Below, piece by piece: positions 7,843 through 16,700 of a DNA stretch of 64,000 nt. The DNA is taken from contig UQGA01000001.1 in the NCBI GenBank assembly GCA_900540495.1, forward strand, positions 1 to 64,000, given 5' to 3'. Both the position numbers and the translations under genes were made by a program. This DNA is from an uncultured Eubacteriales bacterium. GTDB taxonomy: Bacteria > Bacillota > Clostridia > Christensenellales > CAG-138. Numbering within the stretch: the first letter of the stretch is position 1; each line of letters opens with the position of its first letter. A model generated the notes under the pieces. The model was not told where the DNA came from, ran no database searches, and saw only the letters and a list, made by a program, of their open reading frames with translations.

Positions 7843-8870
7843 CCTTCCTCGTCCAGCAGACGCTGCTCTACGCCATACCGCTGATGATTGTCGCGCTTGC
7901 AGGCGTATTTGCCGAACGCAGCGGCATCATCAACCTGGCGCTCGAAGGCATCATGATTTTCGGCGCGTTCATCGGCGTATTGTTTGTGAACCTGATGCAG
8001 CAGGCCGAGGTTTTTGCGGCCGCAAAGGCCGCCGGCGACTGGGTTACGTTACAGGGGCTGGAGCTGCTCGCCATGGCGGCGGCCGCTCTTTTCGGGGCTC
8101 TGTTCTCACTGCTGCTCTCCTTTGCGTCCATCAATCTTAAAGCCGATCAGACCATCGGCGGTACGGCGCTGAACCTCATGGCGCCCGCCATCGTGCTGTT
8201 CTTTATCCGCCTGATCGCCAACCAGAACGAACTGCGCCTCGCGCAGGGCGACGCGCCAAGCTGGTTCATGATCAAAAAGACGACGCTTGGGTTTGAGAGG
8301 ACGGCGGACCTCGGCTTTTTCGGCAATACGTTCCTGCATCAGGTATATCTGGCGACGTATGTATGCATTATCCTGTTCGTCATCCTTTCCATCATCCTGT
8401 ACCGCACGCGTTTTGGCCTGCGGCTGCGCGCCTGCGGCGAAAACCCGCAGGCGGCGGATTCCCTCGGCATCAACGTCTACAAGATGCGCTATGCGGGCAC
8501 GACCATTTCCGGCGCGCTCGCCGGCATGGGCGGGTTCGTATACGCGCTGACCACCGCCAACTGTGTGGCCAACGGCGATGTGGCGGGCTTCGGCTTCCTC
8601 GCCCTTGCCGTCATGATCTTCGGCAACTGGAAGCCGCTTAACATTGCCGGCGCGTCGATACTGTTCGGCCTGTTCAAGTGTATCGCCTCGAGCTATTCGA
8701 GTATCGACATCAACGGAGACGGCGTCTTCCTGCTCGCACAGGCCAACATCAGCCCGCACCTGTACCGGATGCTGCCATATGTGATCACGCTCATCGTGCT
8801 CGCATTTACATCCAAAAATTCCCGCGCACCCAAAGCCGAGGGCATTCCCTACGACAAGGGCCTGCGCTGA
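7839..8870 (+). CDS. nupQ: Nucleoside ABC transporter permease (NupQ-like)
   Basis: 343 residues, the second permease of the importer. The hallmark ERSGIINLALEGIMIFGAF sits at ~25-45, and the segment INLKADQTIGGTALNLMAPA and the GLRLRACGENPQAADSLGINV loop couple it to the ATPase. The pairing of these two distinct BPD_transp_2 permeases with a BMP lipoprotein is diagnostic for nucleoside uptake rather than ribose or other sugars. Followed 14 bases later by tdk. Confidence 0.92.
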   Translation: MTFLVQQTLLYAIPLMIVALAGVFAERSGIINLALEGIMIFGAFIGVLFVNLMQQAEVFAAAKAAGDWVTLQGLELLAMAAAALFGALFSLLLSFASINLKADQTIGGTALNLMAPAIVLFFIRLIANQNELRLAQGDAPSWFMIKKTTLGFERTADLGFFGNTFLHQVYLATYVCIILFVILSIILYRTRFGLRLRACGENPQAADSLGINVYKMRYAGTTISGALAGMGGFVYALTTANCVANGDVAGFGFLALAVMIFGNWKPLNIAGASILFGLFKCIASSYSSIDINGDGVFLLAQANISPHLYRMLPYVITLIVLAFTSKNSRAPKAEGIPYDKGLR

Positions 8871-8884
8871 GGAGGTGCCTCATT

Positions 8885-9484
8885 ATGGCAAAGCTCTATT
8901 TTCGATATGGCGCCATGGGATCGAGCAAGACGGCCAACGCCATCATGGTCTGGTACAACTACTTTGAACGCGGTAAGCGTGCGCTGCTCCTCAAGCCAAG
9001 GACGGATACCCGCAACGGAAAGTATACCATTCGTTCCCGTAGCGGCCTGGAGGCTGAATGCACGTTGTTCGATCAGCTCGACCTGGAGGCGGTGCGCGCC
9101 CATGTCTACGATTGCCTGATTGTAGATGAAGCGCAGTTCCTCACCTGTGAACAGGTGGCTCTGCTGACCGAGATTGTGGACGATTATAACGTTCCCGTCA
9201 TCTGTTATGGGCTCCGGACGGATTTCCAGGGAAATTTCTTCCCCGGAAGCCACTGCCTGCTGGCGTGCGCGGACACGATCGAGGAGATCAAGACCATTTG
9301 CTGGTGCGGCAGGAAGGCGACCTTCAACGCCCGGCTCGACGGAAAGGGCGGCGTGACAAAGCAGGGCGAGCAGGTTGTCCTCGGCGCTTCCGACCGCTAT
9401 GTGAGCCTGTGCCGCAAGCACTGGAAAGCCGGCGATCTCGGGCCCGGGATGCGCCATGTTGATGACGCGGAGGACCTGACATGA
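8885..9484 (+). CDS. tdk: Thymidine kinase (type II, TK1-like)
   Basis: 199 residues. A P-loop GAMGSSKT (9-16) and Walker B LIVDEAQF (DEAQ 81-84) are present. A zinc ribbon is formed by C139/C141 (CWCGRKATFNAR) and C176/H179 (LCRKHW). The enzyme phosphorylates imported thymidine or deoxyuridine with ATP. The start follows GAGGAGGTGCCTCATT. The gene is in the same run as the nucleoside transporter, so uptake and trapping by phosphorylation are genetically linked. The P-loop has Ser in place of the usual Gly before Lys (SSKT instead of SGKT), seen here directly. Confidence 0.93.
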   Translation: MAKLYFRYGAMGSSKTANAIMVWYNYFERGKRALLLKPRTDTRNGKYTIRSRSGLEAECTLFDQLDLEAVRAHVYDCLIVDEAQFLTCEQVALLTEIVDDYNVPVICYGLRTDFQGNFFPGSHCLLACADTIEEIKTICWCGRKATFNARLDGKGGVTKQGEQVVLGASDRYVSLCRKHWKAGDLGPGMRHVDDAEDLT

Positions 9485-9879
9485 CGTTTTATGTTGCCAG
9501 CGGCGTAGCAAACTGCTCCCGCGTCAACGAAGCGGCCGCCGCGCTTGCGGCAAACGGACATTACCGCACCTACGACTGGACCACCCACGGCAGCGTGAAA
9601 GACACGTCCGATGCGTTCAAACGCATGGTGGCTGCCAGCGAGGCTGGCGGCGTAGCGGGTGCGGAGCTGGTTGTGCTGCTGCTCCCCGGCGGCAAGGGTA
9701 CGCACACGGAACTCGGCCTTGCCATCGCCAGCGCCGGCCGGCGCCGCATCATCGTCTGGTCGGAAGACCCTGCCCCGTTCGACGGCAGCGGAGAGTTCTG
9801 TGTGTTCTATCACCATCCACGCGTGGAACGGGTCGTATGTCCGTTTCAGGAGCTGCTGTCGCTGCTGTCCGCTATCTGA
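9481..9879 (+). CDS. Nucleoside 2-deoxyribosyltransferase-fold protein
   Basis: 132 residues with a Rossmann-like fold: strand 1 plus MTFYVASGVA, YDWTTHG after the second strand, and VVLLLPGGKGTHTELGLAIA. E77 in the GTHTELG motif matches the catalytic Glu of nucleoside 2-deoxyribosyltransferases and deoxynucleoside hydrolases. The Y-D-W-T segment matches the sugar-binding part of that superfamily. The protein is slightly shorter than typical Lactobacillus enzymes (~155). The start overlaps the tdk stop (ATGA). A role in (deoxy)nucleoside or nucleotide salvage is inferred from fold and operon; whether it is a transferase or a hydrolase cannot be decided. Confidence 0.72.
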   Translation: MTFYVASGVANCSRVNEAAAALAANGHYRTYDWTTHGSVKDTSDAFKRMVAASEAGGVAGAELVVLLLPGGKGTHTELGLAIASAGRRRIIVWSEDPAPFDGSGEFCVFYHHPRVERVVCPFQELLSLLSAI

Positions 9880-10066
9880 ACCCCAGCAACAGCACCCCAA
9901 TCGCCATCAGCAAAAACGAAACGATCACCGCGACAAGCCACTCCGGCGCAAAACAGATCAGCACCAGAATGCCTGTGAGGATACAGCAGACGCCGCACAG
10001 GCTTTTTTTATTGCACCGCCGTCCCCGGCAGGAGCATTCCTCCCGTCGCGGCCGCAACCAAAGCAT
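9872..10066 (-). CDS. Small Cys-rich two-helix membrane protein, unknown function
   Basis: 64 residues. The start ATG at 10066 is chosen because GGAGGTGG lies 6 bases upstream; a longer frame to 10165 lacks such a site. The N-terminal 28 residues are basic and Cys-rich (EECSCRGRRCNKKSLCGVCC). Two hydrophobic helices follow (ILTGILVLICFA and WLVAVIVSFLLMAIGVLLLGF). It converges on and overlaps the deoxyribosyltransferase-like gene by 8 bases. No family recognised. The Cys pattern could bind metal, but this is speculation. Confidence 0.6.
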   Translation of the reverse strand: MLWLRPRREECSCRGRRCNKKSLCGVCCILTGILVLICFAPEWLVAVIVSFLLMAIGVLLLGFR

Positions 10067-10184
10067 GTCATTCCACCTCCATCTCTTTTCTATTTCTATG
10101 CGGGCCTGCGTCCAAACGTTCAACACGCTGCGACAAAATTCCTCATAGTATGAAGCATCGAACAAAAACTCATGGAGGATTGCG

Positions 10185-10955
10185 ATGCTTACATCGATTG
10201 TAGATATACATGACGTTTCGCTCGCTTATCAGGAGCAGGACGCCGAAACGCTTGCCGTCGACGGGCTGTCCTTTTCCATAGCGGAGGGAGAATTCGTTTC
10301 CATCGTCGGCCCCTCCGGCTGCGGAAAGACAACGGTGCTTTCCCTGCTGATGGGGCTGATCCAGCCAACCACGGGGTCCATCCTTGTGCGCGGCAGGCCG
10401 GCCGGCACCTGTAACTCCAGCGTCGGTTACATGCTCCAGCGGGATCACCTGCTCGACTGGCGCACGGTGGAGGAAAATGTGCTGCTCTCGTTGCAGGTCA
10501 AGCATATGTTGACGGACGAGCGGCGTGCGCACGCGCTGCGTCTGATCGAAACGTACGGACTGAACGAATTCCGCAACCACTACCCGCGCCAACTGTCCGG
10601 CGGGATGCGGCAAAAGGTCGCGTTGATCCGCACGCTGGCCTTTGACCCGTCCCTGCTTTTACTCGACGAGCCATTCTCCGCGTTGGACTATCAGACGCGC
10701 CTGCGCGTTGCCGACGAAATCTTCGCCATCATCCGCCGGGAACATAAGACGGCCATCCTCGTCACGCACGATATTGCGGAGGCAATCTCCATGTCGGACC
10801 GCATACTCGTGTTTTCCGACCGTCCCGCCAGGCTCAAGGCGGAACACCGCGTGGTGCTGACGGCGGAGAATTCGCCTTTGCTGCGCCGCAATGCGCCGGA
10901 GTTCGCCGGCCTGTTCGACACAATATGGAAGGAGTTGGAACATCATGGCGTCTGA
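10185..10955 (+). CDS. ABC transporter ATP-binding protein, NitT/TauT family
   Basis: 256 residues with a single nucleotide-binding domain: Walker A GPSGCGKT (42-49), Q-loop YMLQRDHLLDW, signature LSGGMRQK, Walker B LLLLDEPFSALD, H-loop VTHD. The DHLLDW segment after the Q-loop is typical of nitrate/taurine/thiamine-precursor type importers. The start follows GGAGGATTGCG. It overlaps the permease gene by 11 bases. No substrate-binding protein is encoded nearby, so the substrate is unknown. Confidence 0.87.
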   Translation: MLTSIVDIHDVSLAYQEQDAETLAVDGLSFSIAEGEFVSIVGPSGCGKTTVLSLLMGLIQPTTGSILVRGRPAGTCNSSVGYMLQRDHLLDWRTVEENVLLSLQVKHMLTDERRAHALRLIETYGLNEFRNHYPRQLSGGMRQKVALIRTLAFDPSLLLLDEPFSALDYQTRLRVADEIFAIIRREHKTAILVTHDIAEAISMSDRILVFSDRPARLKAEHRVVLTAENSPLLRRNAPEFAGLFDTIWKELEHHGV

Positions 10956-11745
10956 AACGACGATCTCTTCCGCACGCAAAGCATATTTGTTGAGCGTTCG
11001 CCGGCGCGAGCGCTTCATCATCATCATGCGATACGCAATCCTCATCGGCCTGGTCGGGCTCTGGGAACTGGCGGCACGTGTCGGCTGGATCGATCCCTTT
11101 ATTACAAGCTGCCCGTCCCGCGTCGCCGCAACGGTGGCGCGGCTGCTGGAGGATGGCGAGCTGTTCACACACATTGGCGTAACGCTGTTTGAGACGGTAG
11201 CGGGATTTTTGATCGGCACGGCGGCCGGCACGCTCATTGCCGCCGCCATGTGGTGGAGTCCCGCCGCCTGCCGCATTCTTGATCCGTATCTCGTCATCCT
11301 GAACGCGCTGCCCAAAATAGCGCTTGGCCCCGTACTGATCGTATGGATCGGCGCCGGGATCGGCTCGATCATCGTGATGGCGGTGCTGATTTCCCTGGTG
11401 GTCACGATCGTGACGGTGTTGACCGGTTTTCTGGATATCACCGGCGAAAAACAACTGCTCATGCGCACGCTCGGCGCGAGCAAGATGCAAATTTTTACGC
11501 TCGTCGTGTTGCCGGCCGCCGTACCGACCATGATCGCCGCCCTCAAAATCTCCGTCGGCATGAGCTGGGTCGGCGTAATCGTCGGGGAATACCTCGTGTC
11601 CCAGGCAGGGCTCGGCTATCTGATCGTCTATGGCGGGCAGGTGTTCCAGCTCGATCTGGTGATGGCGAGCGTCGTGGTGTTGTGCGTGCTGGCGGCGCTG
11701 ATGTACTATGCCGTGGCGGCCGTAGAAAAGCGGCTGACGCGTTGA
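10945..11745 (+). CDS. ABC transporter permease, NitT/TauT family
   Basis: 266 residues. The start ATG at 10945 follows AAGGAGTTGGAACATC and overlaps the ATPase gene. About six membrane helices are visible, with the binding-protein-dependent EAA-like loop GEKQLLMRTLGASKMQIFTLVVLPAAVP and the PKIALGPVLIVWIG segment typical of SsuC/TauC/ThiX-type permeases. It completes an importer core with the upstream ATPase. A cobalamin riboswitch starts about 65 bases downstream but belongs to the next transcript. Confidence 0.88.
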   Translation: MASETTISSARKAYLLSVRRRERFIIIMRYAILIGLVGLWELAARVGWIDPFITSCPSRVAATVARLLEDGELFTHIGVTLFETVAGFLIGTAAGTLIAAAMWWSPAACRILDPYLVILNALPKIALGPVLIVWIGAGIGSIIVMAVLISLVVTIVTVLTGFLDITGEKQLLMRTLGASKMQIFTLVVLPAAVPTMIAALKISVGMSWVGVIVGEYLVSQAGLGYLIVYGGQVFQLDLVMASVVVLCVLAALMYYAVAAVEKRLTR

Positions 11746-11775
11746 CGCCCTCCCCCGCCAGAGGGCCGCCCGCTT

Positions 11776-11805
11776 TGACACGCCGTATGTGCGCGTGCTA
11801 TACTG
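11776..11805 (+). promoter_or_regulatory. Promoter of the cobalamin riboswitch transcript
   Basis: -35 TTGACA (11776-11781), 18-base spacer, -10 TATACT (11800-11805). Transcription would start near 11812, just before the aptamer. Confidence 0.8.
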
Positions 11806-11811
11806 TTGGCG

Positions 11812-11955
11812 GCGAGAAACAGGGAAAACGGTGCAAGGCCGTTACAGCCCCCGCTGCCGTATGGCGGACGGGCCGCGCAATATGCCACTGTGCATATCCA
11901 TGCATGGGAAGGCGCGCGATCCGAAAGATGCCAAGTCGGAAGACCTCTTCCCGCC
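11812..11955 (+). ncRNA. Cobalamin (B12) riboswitch aptamer
   Basis: Conserved cobalamin-aptamer elements occur in order: AGGGAA (11823-11828), GGTGCAA (11831-11837), ACAGCCCCCGCT (11845-11856), GCCACTG (11883-11889), TGGGAAGGC (11905-11913), and a B12-box AAGATGCCAAGTCGG followed by AAGACCT (11925-11946). The order and spacing match the class. It binds adenosyl- or methylcobalamin and controls the downstream DUF4430/ECF pair. Exact 5' and 3' limits are approximate. Confidence 0.9.
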
Positions 11956-12023
11956 CGGCGCAATAGCGCCGTTTGACAGGCCGGTTCTGCGGTGGGCGGA
12001 AGCGCAGTTGTGTTTGCTGTGCA

Positions 12024-12062
12024 AAACTCCCTTCGCGGATCGAAATACCACGAAGGGAGTTT
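12024..12062 (+). promoter_or_regulatory. Riboswitch expression platform: hairpin sequestering the ribosome binding site
   Basis: A 12-bp perfect stem joins 12024-12035 (AAACTCCCTTCG, written from the first base) with 12051-12062 (CGAAGGGAGTTT minus its last base pairing end), with a 15-base loop. The 3' strand contains the Shine-Dalgarno AAGGGAG of the gene starting at 12067, so folding would hide it. Only a weak T tract follows (TTGTTTATG), so translational control seems more likely than transcription termination. Confidence 0.75.
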
Positions 12063-12066
12063 GTTT

Positions 12067-12477
12067 ATGGAATCCACTGGGACAAGCCGGAAAAGAGCTT
12101 TGGTATATGCGGGGATTGCCGTGCTGCTGATTGCGATCATCACGGCGTTTGCCGTCGTATATGCAAACGCCAACAAGGGAACGGCGGGCGAAAAATCCAT
12201 TACGGTGACGATCATCAACGAAGGGGAAAGCGAAACAAGAGCCATCAAAACCGGCGCCGAATTTCTGCGCGGTGCGCTCGAGCAGGAGGGGCTGATCGAG
12301 GGAAGGGAATCGGAATACGGCCTCTATGTGCTGACCGTAAACGGCGTAACCGCCGACGAATCGCAGCAGCAATGGTGGTGCTTCACCAAGGGTGGAGAAT
12401 CGCTCAACACCGGCGTGGACGCCACGCCGATTGCCGACGGCGACGCCTTCGAAATCACGCTGAAAACCGGCTGGTAA
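12067..12477 (+). CDS. DUF4430 (transcobalamin-C-like) domain membrane-anchored protein
   Basis: 136 residues. A basic N-terminus, one transmembrane helix (ALVYAGIAVLLIAIITAFAVVYA, ~11-33), then an extracellular domain of ~100 residues. That domain has SITVTIINEGES, TGAEFLRGALEQEGLI, YGLYVLTVNGV and QWWCFTKGGE, the DUF4430 pattern also seen in the C-terminal part of transcobalamin/intrinsic factor. The gene is under the cobalamin riboswitch and is followed 5 bases later by an ECF S component. I infer a surface role in corrinoid capture or hand-off. It lacks a lipobox and is probably anchored by its helix. Confidence 0.8.
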   Translation: MESTGTSRKRALVYAGIAVLLIAIITAFAVVYANANKGTAGEKSITVTIINEGESETRAIKTGAEFLRGALEQEGLIEGRESEYGLYVLTVNGVTADESQQQWWCFTKGGESLNTGVDATPIADGDAFEITLKTGW

Positions 12478-12482
12478 ATGAG

Positions 12483-13046
12483 ATGCGGACGAACGCGCCG
12501 GCCGACGGGAGCAGGCCGCAGCTTCATAAAAAATGGGGTGCCGCCCCCGCGCCTTTTCGGGCGCGCGACGTGGCGTTGCTGGCCGCCGCCGGCGCGCTGC
12601 TCTACGGCGTGCAGGTTGTTCTGGCGCCTCTGCCCAACATCGAGGGGGTATCTCTGCTCATCATTCTGTTCACGTTGACCTTGGGAAGTCGCGCACTCTG
12701 GAGCGTAGCCGTGTTCATCCTGTTAGAGGGGCTGACATATGGGTTTGGCCTCTGGTGGTTTTTTTATCTGTACGCCTGGCCCGTGCTGGCCGTGCTGGTA
12801 TTGCTGCTGCGCCGCGTCATCGGCGATTCCGTGTTGGGCTGGTCGCTCCTCTCGGCGGCGTTCGGGCTGATGTTCGGGCTGCTCTACGCATTGCTCCTGC
12901 TCTTGATCGGAAACGGTTTTTCCGGCATGTTGGCCGCCTGGGTCGCCGGATTCCCATTCGATATCGCACACTGCATCGGGAATTTCGTATTATGCCTTGC
13001 GCTGCTTCAGCCGCTTCGAAATGTGCTCAGGCGCTTGACAGCATAG
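12483..13046 (+). CDS. ECF transporter S component (putative corrinoid uptake)
   Basis: 187 residues with about five hydrophobic helices from residue ~28 (VALLAAAGALLYGVQVVLAPLPNIEGVSLL) to ~180. The size and the acidic/aromatic loop between helices 1 and 2 fit an energy-coupling-factor substrate-binding component. I chose the ATG at 12483, 5 bases after the previous stop; no good ribosome binding site is seen, so translation is probably coupled. No EcfA/EcfT genes are adjacent, so it would use a shared ECF module elsewhere. Cobalamin or a corrinoid is the inferred substrate because of the upstream riboswitch. Confidence 0.78.
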   Translation: MRTNAPADGSRPQLHKKWGAAPAPFRARDVALLAAAGALLYGVQVVLAPLPNIEGVSLLIILFTLTLGSRALWSVAVFILLEGLTYGFGLWWFFYLYAWPVLAVLVLLLRRVIGDSVLGWSLLSAAFGLMFGLLYALLLLLIGNGFSGMLAAWVAGFPFDIAHCIGNFVLCLALLQPLRNVLRRLTA

Positions 13047-13063
13047 GGCGGACGCTCTATAAT
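13035..13063 (+). promoter_or_regulatory. Consensus promoter of the tetR-RND operon
   Basis: -35 TTGACA (13035-13040), 17-base spacer, -10 TATAAT (13058-13063), a perfect consensus. The -35 lies inside the end of the preceding ECF gene. The -10 overlaps the start of the 34-bp palindrome. Confidence 0.92.
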
Positions 13064-13095
13064 ATGACACGCTGTCATATGACAGCGTGTCATAT
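13062..13095. promoter_or_regulatory. Perfect 34-bp palindromic TetR operator
   Basis: The half-site ATATGACACGCTGTCAT is followed by its exact reverse complement, giving 34 symmetric bases around a central CATATG. It starts at the last bases of the -10 box, covers the transcription start and ends 19 bases before the tetR ATG. This is the expected place for autorepression by the adjacent TetR protein. Within each arm, TGACA and TGTCA form a nested smaller inverted repeat, so two dimers could bind, as with QacR-type regulators. Confidence 0.9.
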
Positions 13096-13114
13096 CTTTG
13101 CAAGGAGGAACCGC

Positions 13115-13747
13115 ATGCCTACGGATACCTTTTACCGGCTTCCGGAGGAAAAACGCAACCGGTTGGTCGTCGCAATCTATGACGAACTGGCGCGTGTCCC
13201 GGTGACCGAGATGTCGATCAATCGCATTGTGCATGGTGCAGGCATTTCCCGGGGAAGCTTCTACCAATATTTTGCTGACCGGGACGATTTGATACGCTTC
13301 CTGCTTGAGCGCGTAGACGGCTGCATCTCGGACTATATCACCACGGCGGCCCCTGCCTGCGGCGGCGATCCCTTTGAGCTGTTGCGCCGCATTTTGAAGG
13401 GGGTCCGCCAGCTCAGCAACGATCCGGCAAACAGGGCGTTCTGCACCAATTTGCTCACGCATTTGCGCGCCAATGGAGACGTATCCCATTGCCGGTCGGA
13501 CACATTTGCCCCGGAACGAATTGCAGAATGGTTCGACGCCCATTTTGACCGTTCCATGCTCAACGTCGAAGCGCCGGAAGATTTTTTGCTGATGGTCGAA
13601 CTGCTGCAAACGGTCCTGCGCAGCACGATCGCGCAGATGTTTACGCCGGGCGCAGACGCAGATGCGATTGAGCGCATGTTTTCCCGAAAGTTGACCATCC
13701 TGCAACGCGGGATGATGAAAAAGGAGGGTGAGCGGCATGCTTGCTAA
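13115..13747 (+). CDS. TetR-family repressor of the adjacent RND transporter
   Basis: 210 residues. The ATG at 13115 follows AAGGAGGAACCGC. The N-terminal helix-turn-helix (~32-57) contains the TetR-type ISRGSFYQYFADRDDLI signature. The remaining helical part is a ligand-binding/dimer domain. The gene overlaps the RND transporter by 11 bases and sits behind a perfect promoter plus palindromic operator, so it very likely represses its own operon and is released by a pump substrate. The ligand is unknown. Confidence 0.92.
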   Translation: MPTDTFYRLPEEKRNRLVVAIYDELARVPVTEMSINRIVHGAGISRGSFYQYFADRDDLIRFLLERVDGCISDYITTAAPACGGDPFELLRRILKGVRQLSNDPANRAFCTNLLTHLRANGDVSHCRSDTFAPERIAEWFDAHFDRSMLNVEAPEDFLLMVELLQTVLRSTIAQMFTPGADADAIERMFSRKLTILQRGMMKKEGERHAC

Positions 13748-16700
13748 GTTTTCCGTAAAAAAGCCGATGACCGTGTTCGTCGCCGTCATCCTGGTGATCC
13801 TGCTGGGCGTGGTCGCCTTCACCCGCATGACGCCCGACCTGCTCCCCAACCTGGACTTCCCCTATGTCGTGATCGTCACAAGCTATCCGGGTGCCAGCCC
13901 GGAACAGGTGGAAACGGAGATCACGCGGCCGGTCGAACAATCGGTCGCCACGCTCGACAACATTGTCGATATCCAGTCCGTTTCCTCTGAGAACATGTCC
14001 ATGCTCATTCTGGAATTTTCAGAGGATGCAAACATGGATGCGACCACAATGAATATCCGGGAACAGCTCGATCAGCTCGGCGCCTCCTGGAGCGATGCCG
14101 TCGGCCAGCCGTATATTCTGAAAATCAACCCGAACATGCTGCCCGTCAATGTGTCCGCCATCGCATGCGAAGGCTATTCGACGGCGGCGCTGTCTACATT
14201 GGTGGAGGATACGCTTCTCCCGCAGCTGGAGGGCATCGAGGGCGTCGCCTCCGTGACCGCCAGCGGGATGGTCGAGGAAAGCATCCAGGTGTTGTTTGAC
14301 GAGCAGCGGATCGATGTGCTGAACGAGAGCATCCGCGCTGCCATTGACGGTCAGTTTGCAGAAGCGGAGGATGAAATTGCGACCGGCCGGCAGGAGCTGG
14401 CAGATGCGGAGAGCGCACTTTCCTCCGGTCAGCGGCAGTTGAACAACGGCAAAACGCAGCTCAACACCTCCCGCGAGGAAGCGGAGCAGCAGTTTGCCGC
14501 CGCAAGGACGGAACTGGAGCAGCAGCGCGCGTCCCTGCTTGCCGCACAGACGCAGCTGCGCACAGCGGTCTATGAAATCGACGAACTGCTGGCAACGGAA
14601 GATGCGGTGGTCATGCAGCTGGAGGCGCTTCTGGCGCTGGAAGATCCCTCGCCGGAGGATTTGCAGCAGATCGAGCAGCTGAAGGCCGCGCTCGACGCCA
14701 TTGCTGCATCGAAGGCGCAACGCCCGACGCTCGAGGAGCAGCTTGCCGAGACGGATCTCGGTATCGCCGCGCTCGACGCTGCTCTGGAACAACTCGATGG
14801 AGAGCAGACGGATGCGGTTGCCGCGCTCGACGCCGCCCTGGAGGAGCTCAACGCCGGGCAGAGCCGGATCAATACTGCCCGTCGGCAGATGGAGGAGGCG
14901 GAAACGGAGCTGGATAACGCGCAGGCACAGCTCGACGAGGCCAGAGAAGAAGCCTACGATGCGGCGGATGCGCACAGCTTCGTCACGCTTTCCACCGTTG
15001 CCGGTCTGTTGTCGGCGCAGAACTTCTCGATGCCGGCCGGCTACGCCGCCGAGGAGGGTACGCAATGGCTCGTCTATGTGGGGGATGAGATCGAAGACAC
15101 GGAATCGTTGGAACAGCTCGTTCTGCTCGATCTTGCGATTGACGGGCTCGAACCGATCCGTCTTTGCGATGTGGCTGACGTCTTCGTATTTGACAATGCG
15201 GCGGAAACCTATGCCAAAATCAATGGCGAGGACGGCGTCCTGCTCGCCTTCTACAAACAGTCAAACTATGCGACAGCGACCGTGTCCGCAAACATACTGG
15301 ACCGCTTTGCGGAACTTGAGAGCGCCAACGACGGCCTGCGGTTTACCCCGTTGATGGATCAGGGCAGCTACATCCGCATTGTGGTCAGCTCCGTGCTGCA
15401 AAACCTTGCCGTCGGCGCGGTGCTCGCGGTTTTGATCCTGCTACTGTTCCTGCGCGACCTGCGGCCGACGCTGATCGTCGCGCTTTCCATCCCCATCAGC
15501 GTGACCTTTGCCATCGTGCTGATGTACTTTTCCGGTGTGACGCTCAATGTCATCTCCATGGCGGGGCTTGCGGTCGGCGTCGGCATGCTGGTGGACAACT
15601 CCATCGTCGTCATCGAAAACATCTACCGGCTGCGCAGCGAAGGCATATCGGTCTATCGCGCTACCATTTCCGGCGCGGCGCAGGTTGCGGCCGCCATCGC
15701 CTCCTCCACGCTGACAACGGTTTGCGTGTTCGTGCCCATTGTATTCGTCGAGGGATTGACAAGGCAGTTGTTTGCCGATATGGCGCTCACGATCGCCTAC
15801 TCCCTGCTGGCGAGCCTTATCGTCGCGCTGACGCTTGTCCCCGCCGTGAGCAGCGGCCTGCTGCGGCATGGCGCAAGCGCGGAAGGACGGGCGCAGGCCG
15901 CCATGAAGAATGCCTATACGCGCGCGCTGAATTTTACGCTGCGGCACAAAGCGCCCGTTTTGCTGGGCTCCGTCGCATTGCTCGCCGTCTCGGCGGTTCT
16001 GGCCGTCTCGCGCGGATTTGCGTTTATGCCCGCAATGGACAGCAACCAGATGAGCGTCTCCGTTTCGCTCGATGAGGACGCCACGCTTGCGGACACCGCA
16101 GCCGTATGCGATGAAATTGCCGCCCGCTTTGCCGAACTGCCGGAAGTAGAGACGGTGGGCGTCATGCAGTCCGGCGGGCTGGGCGCCATTTTGGGCATGG
16201 GCGGCGCTTCATCCGGCGACAGCGCGAACAGCGCGACGATGTACATCGTGCTCAACGGCGAGGGCGGACGCAGCAGCGGCGAACTCGAGCCCCTCATGGA
16301 ATCGCTCTGTGCCGATCTGCCATGCACGGTCGATGTAACCGGGAGCTCGATGGATATGAGCATGCTCACCGGCAGCGGGATCACGGTGCGCGTGTATGGC
16401 GATGATCTTGACGCGCTGCTCAAGGCTTCGCGCGAGATTGCGGAGCGCCTGTCCGATGTGGTGGGCGTGGCATCGGTATCCGACGGGGTGGAAGAAACGA
16501 AGCCGGAACTTCGCGTGGTGATAGACCGGAAAAAGGCCATGACCGAGGGTTTGACCGTCGCGCAAGTATATCAGCAGATTGCTGCGGCGCTCAACACGGA
16601 GACAACGGCGACGGAGGTGGACGGCCTCGACGTGGTGGTGCGCAGCGAGGCGGACGATACGACGGTATCGGACGTGCGCATGCTCATGCTGGCGGTTACC

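Noticed and set aside
14019..15065. 348-residue minus-strand frame inside the RND coiled-coil region
   Set aside because: Leu/Arg-rich antisense of the repetitive coiled coil; no start signal.
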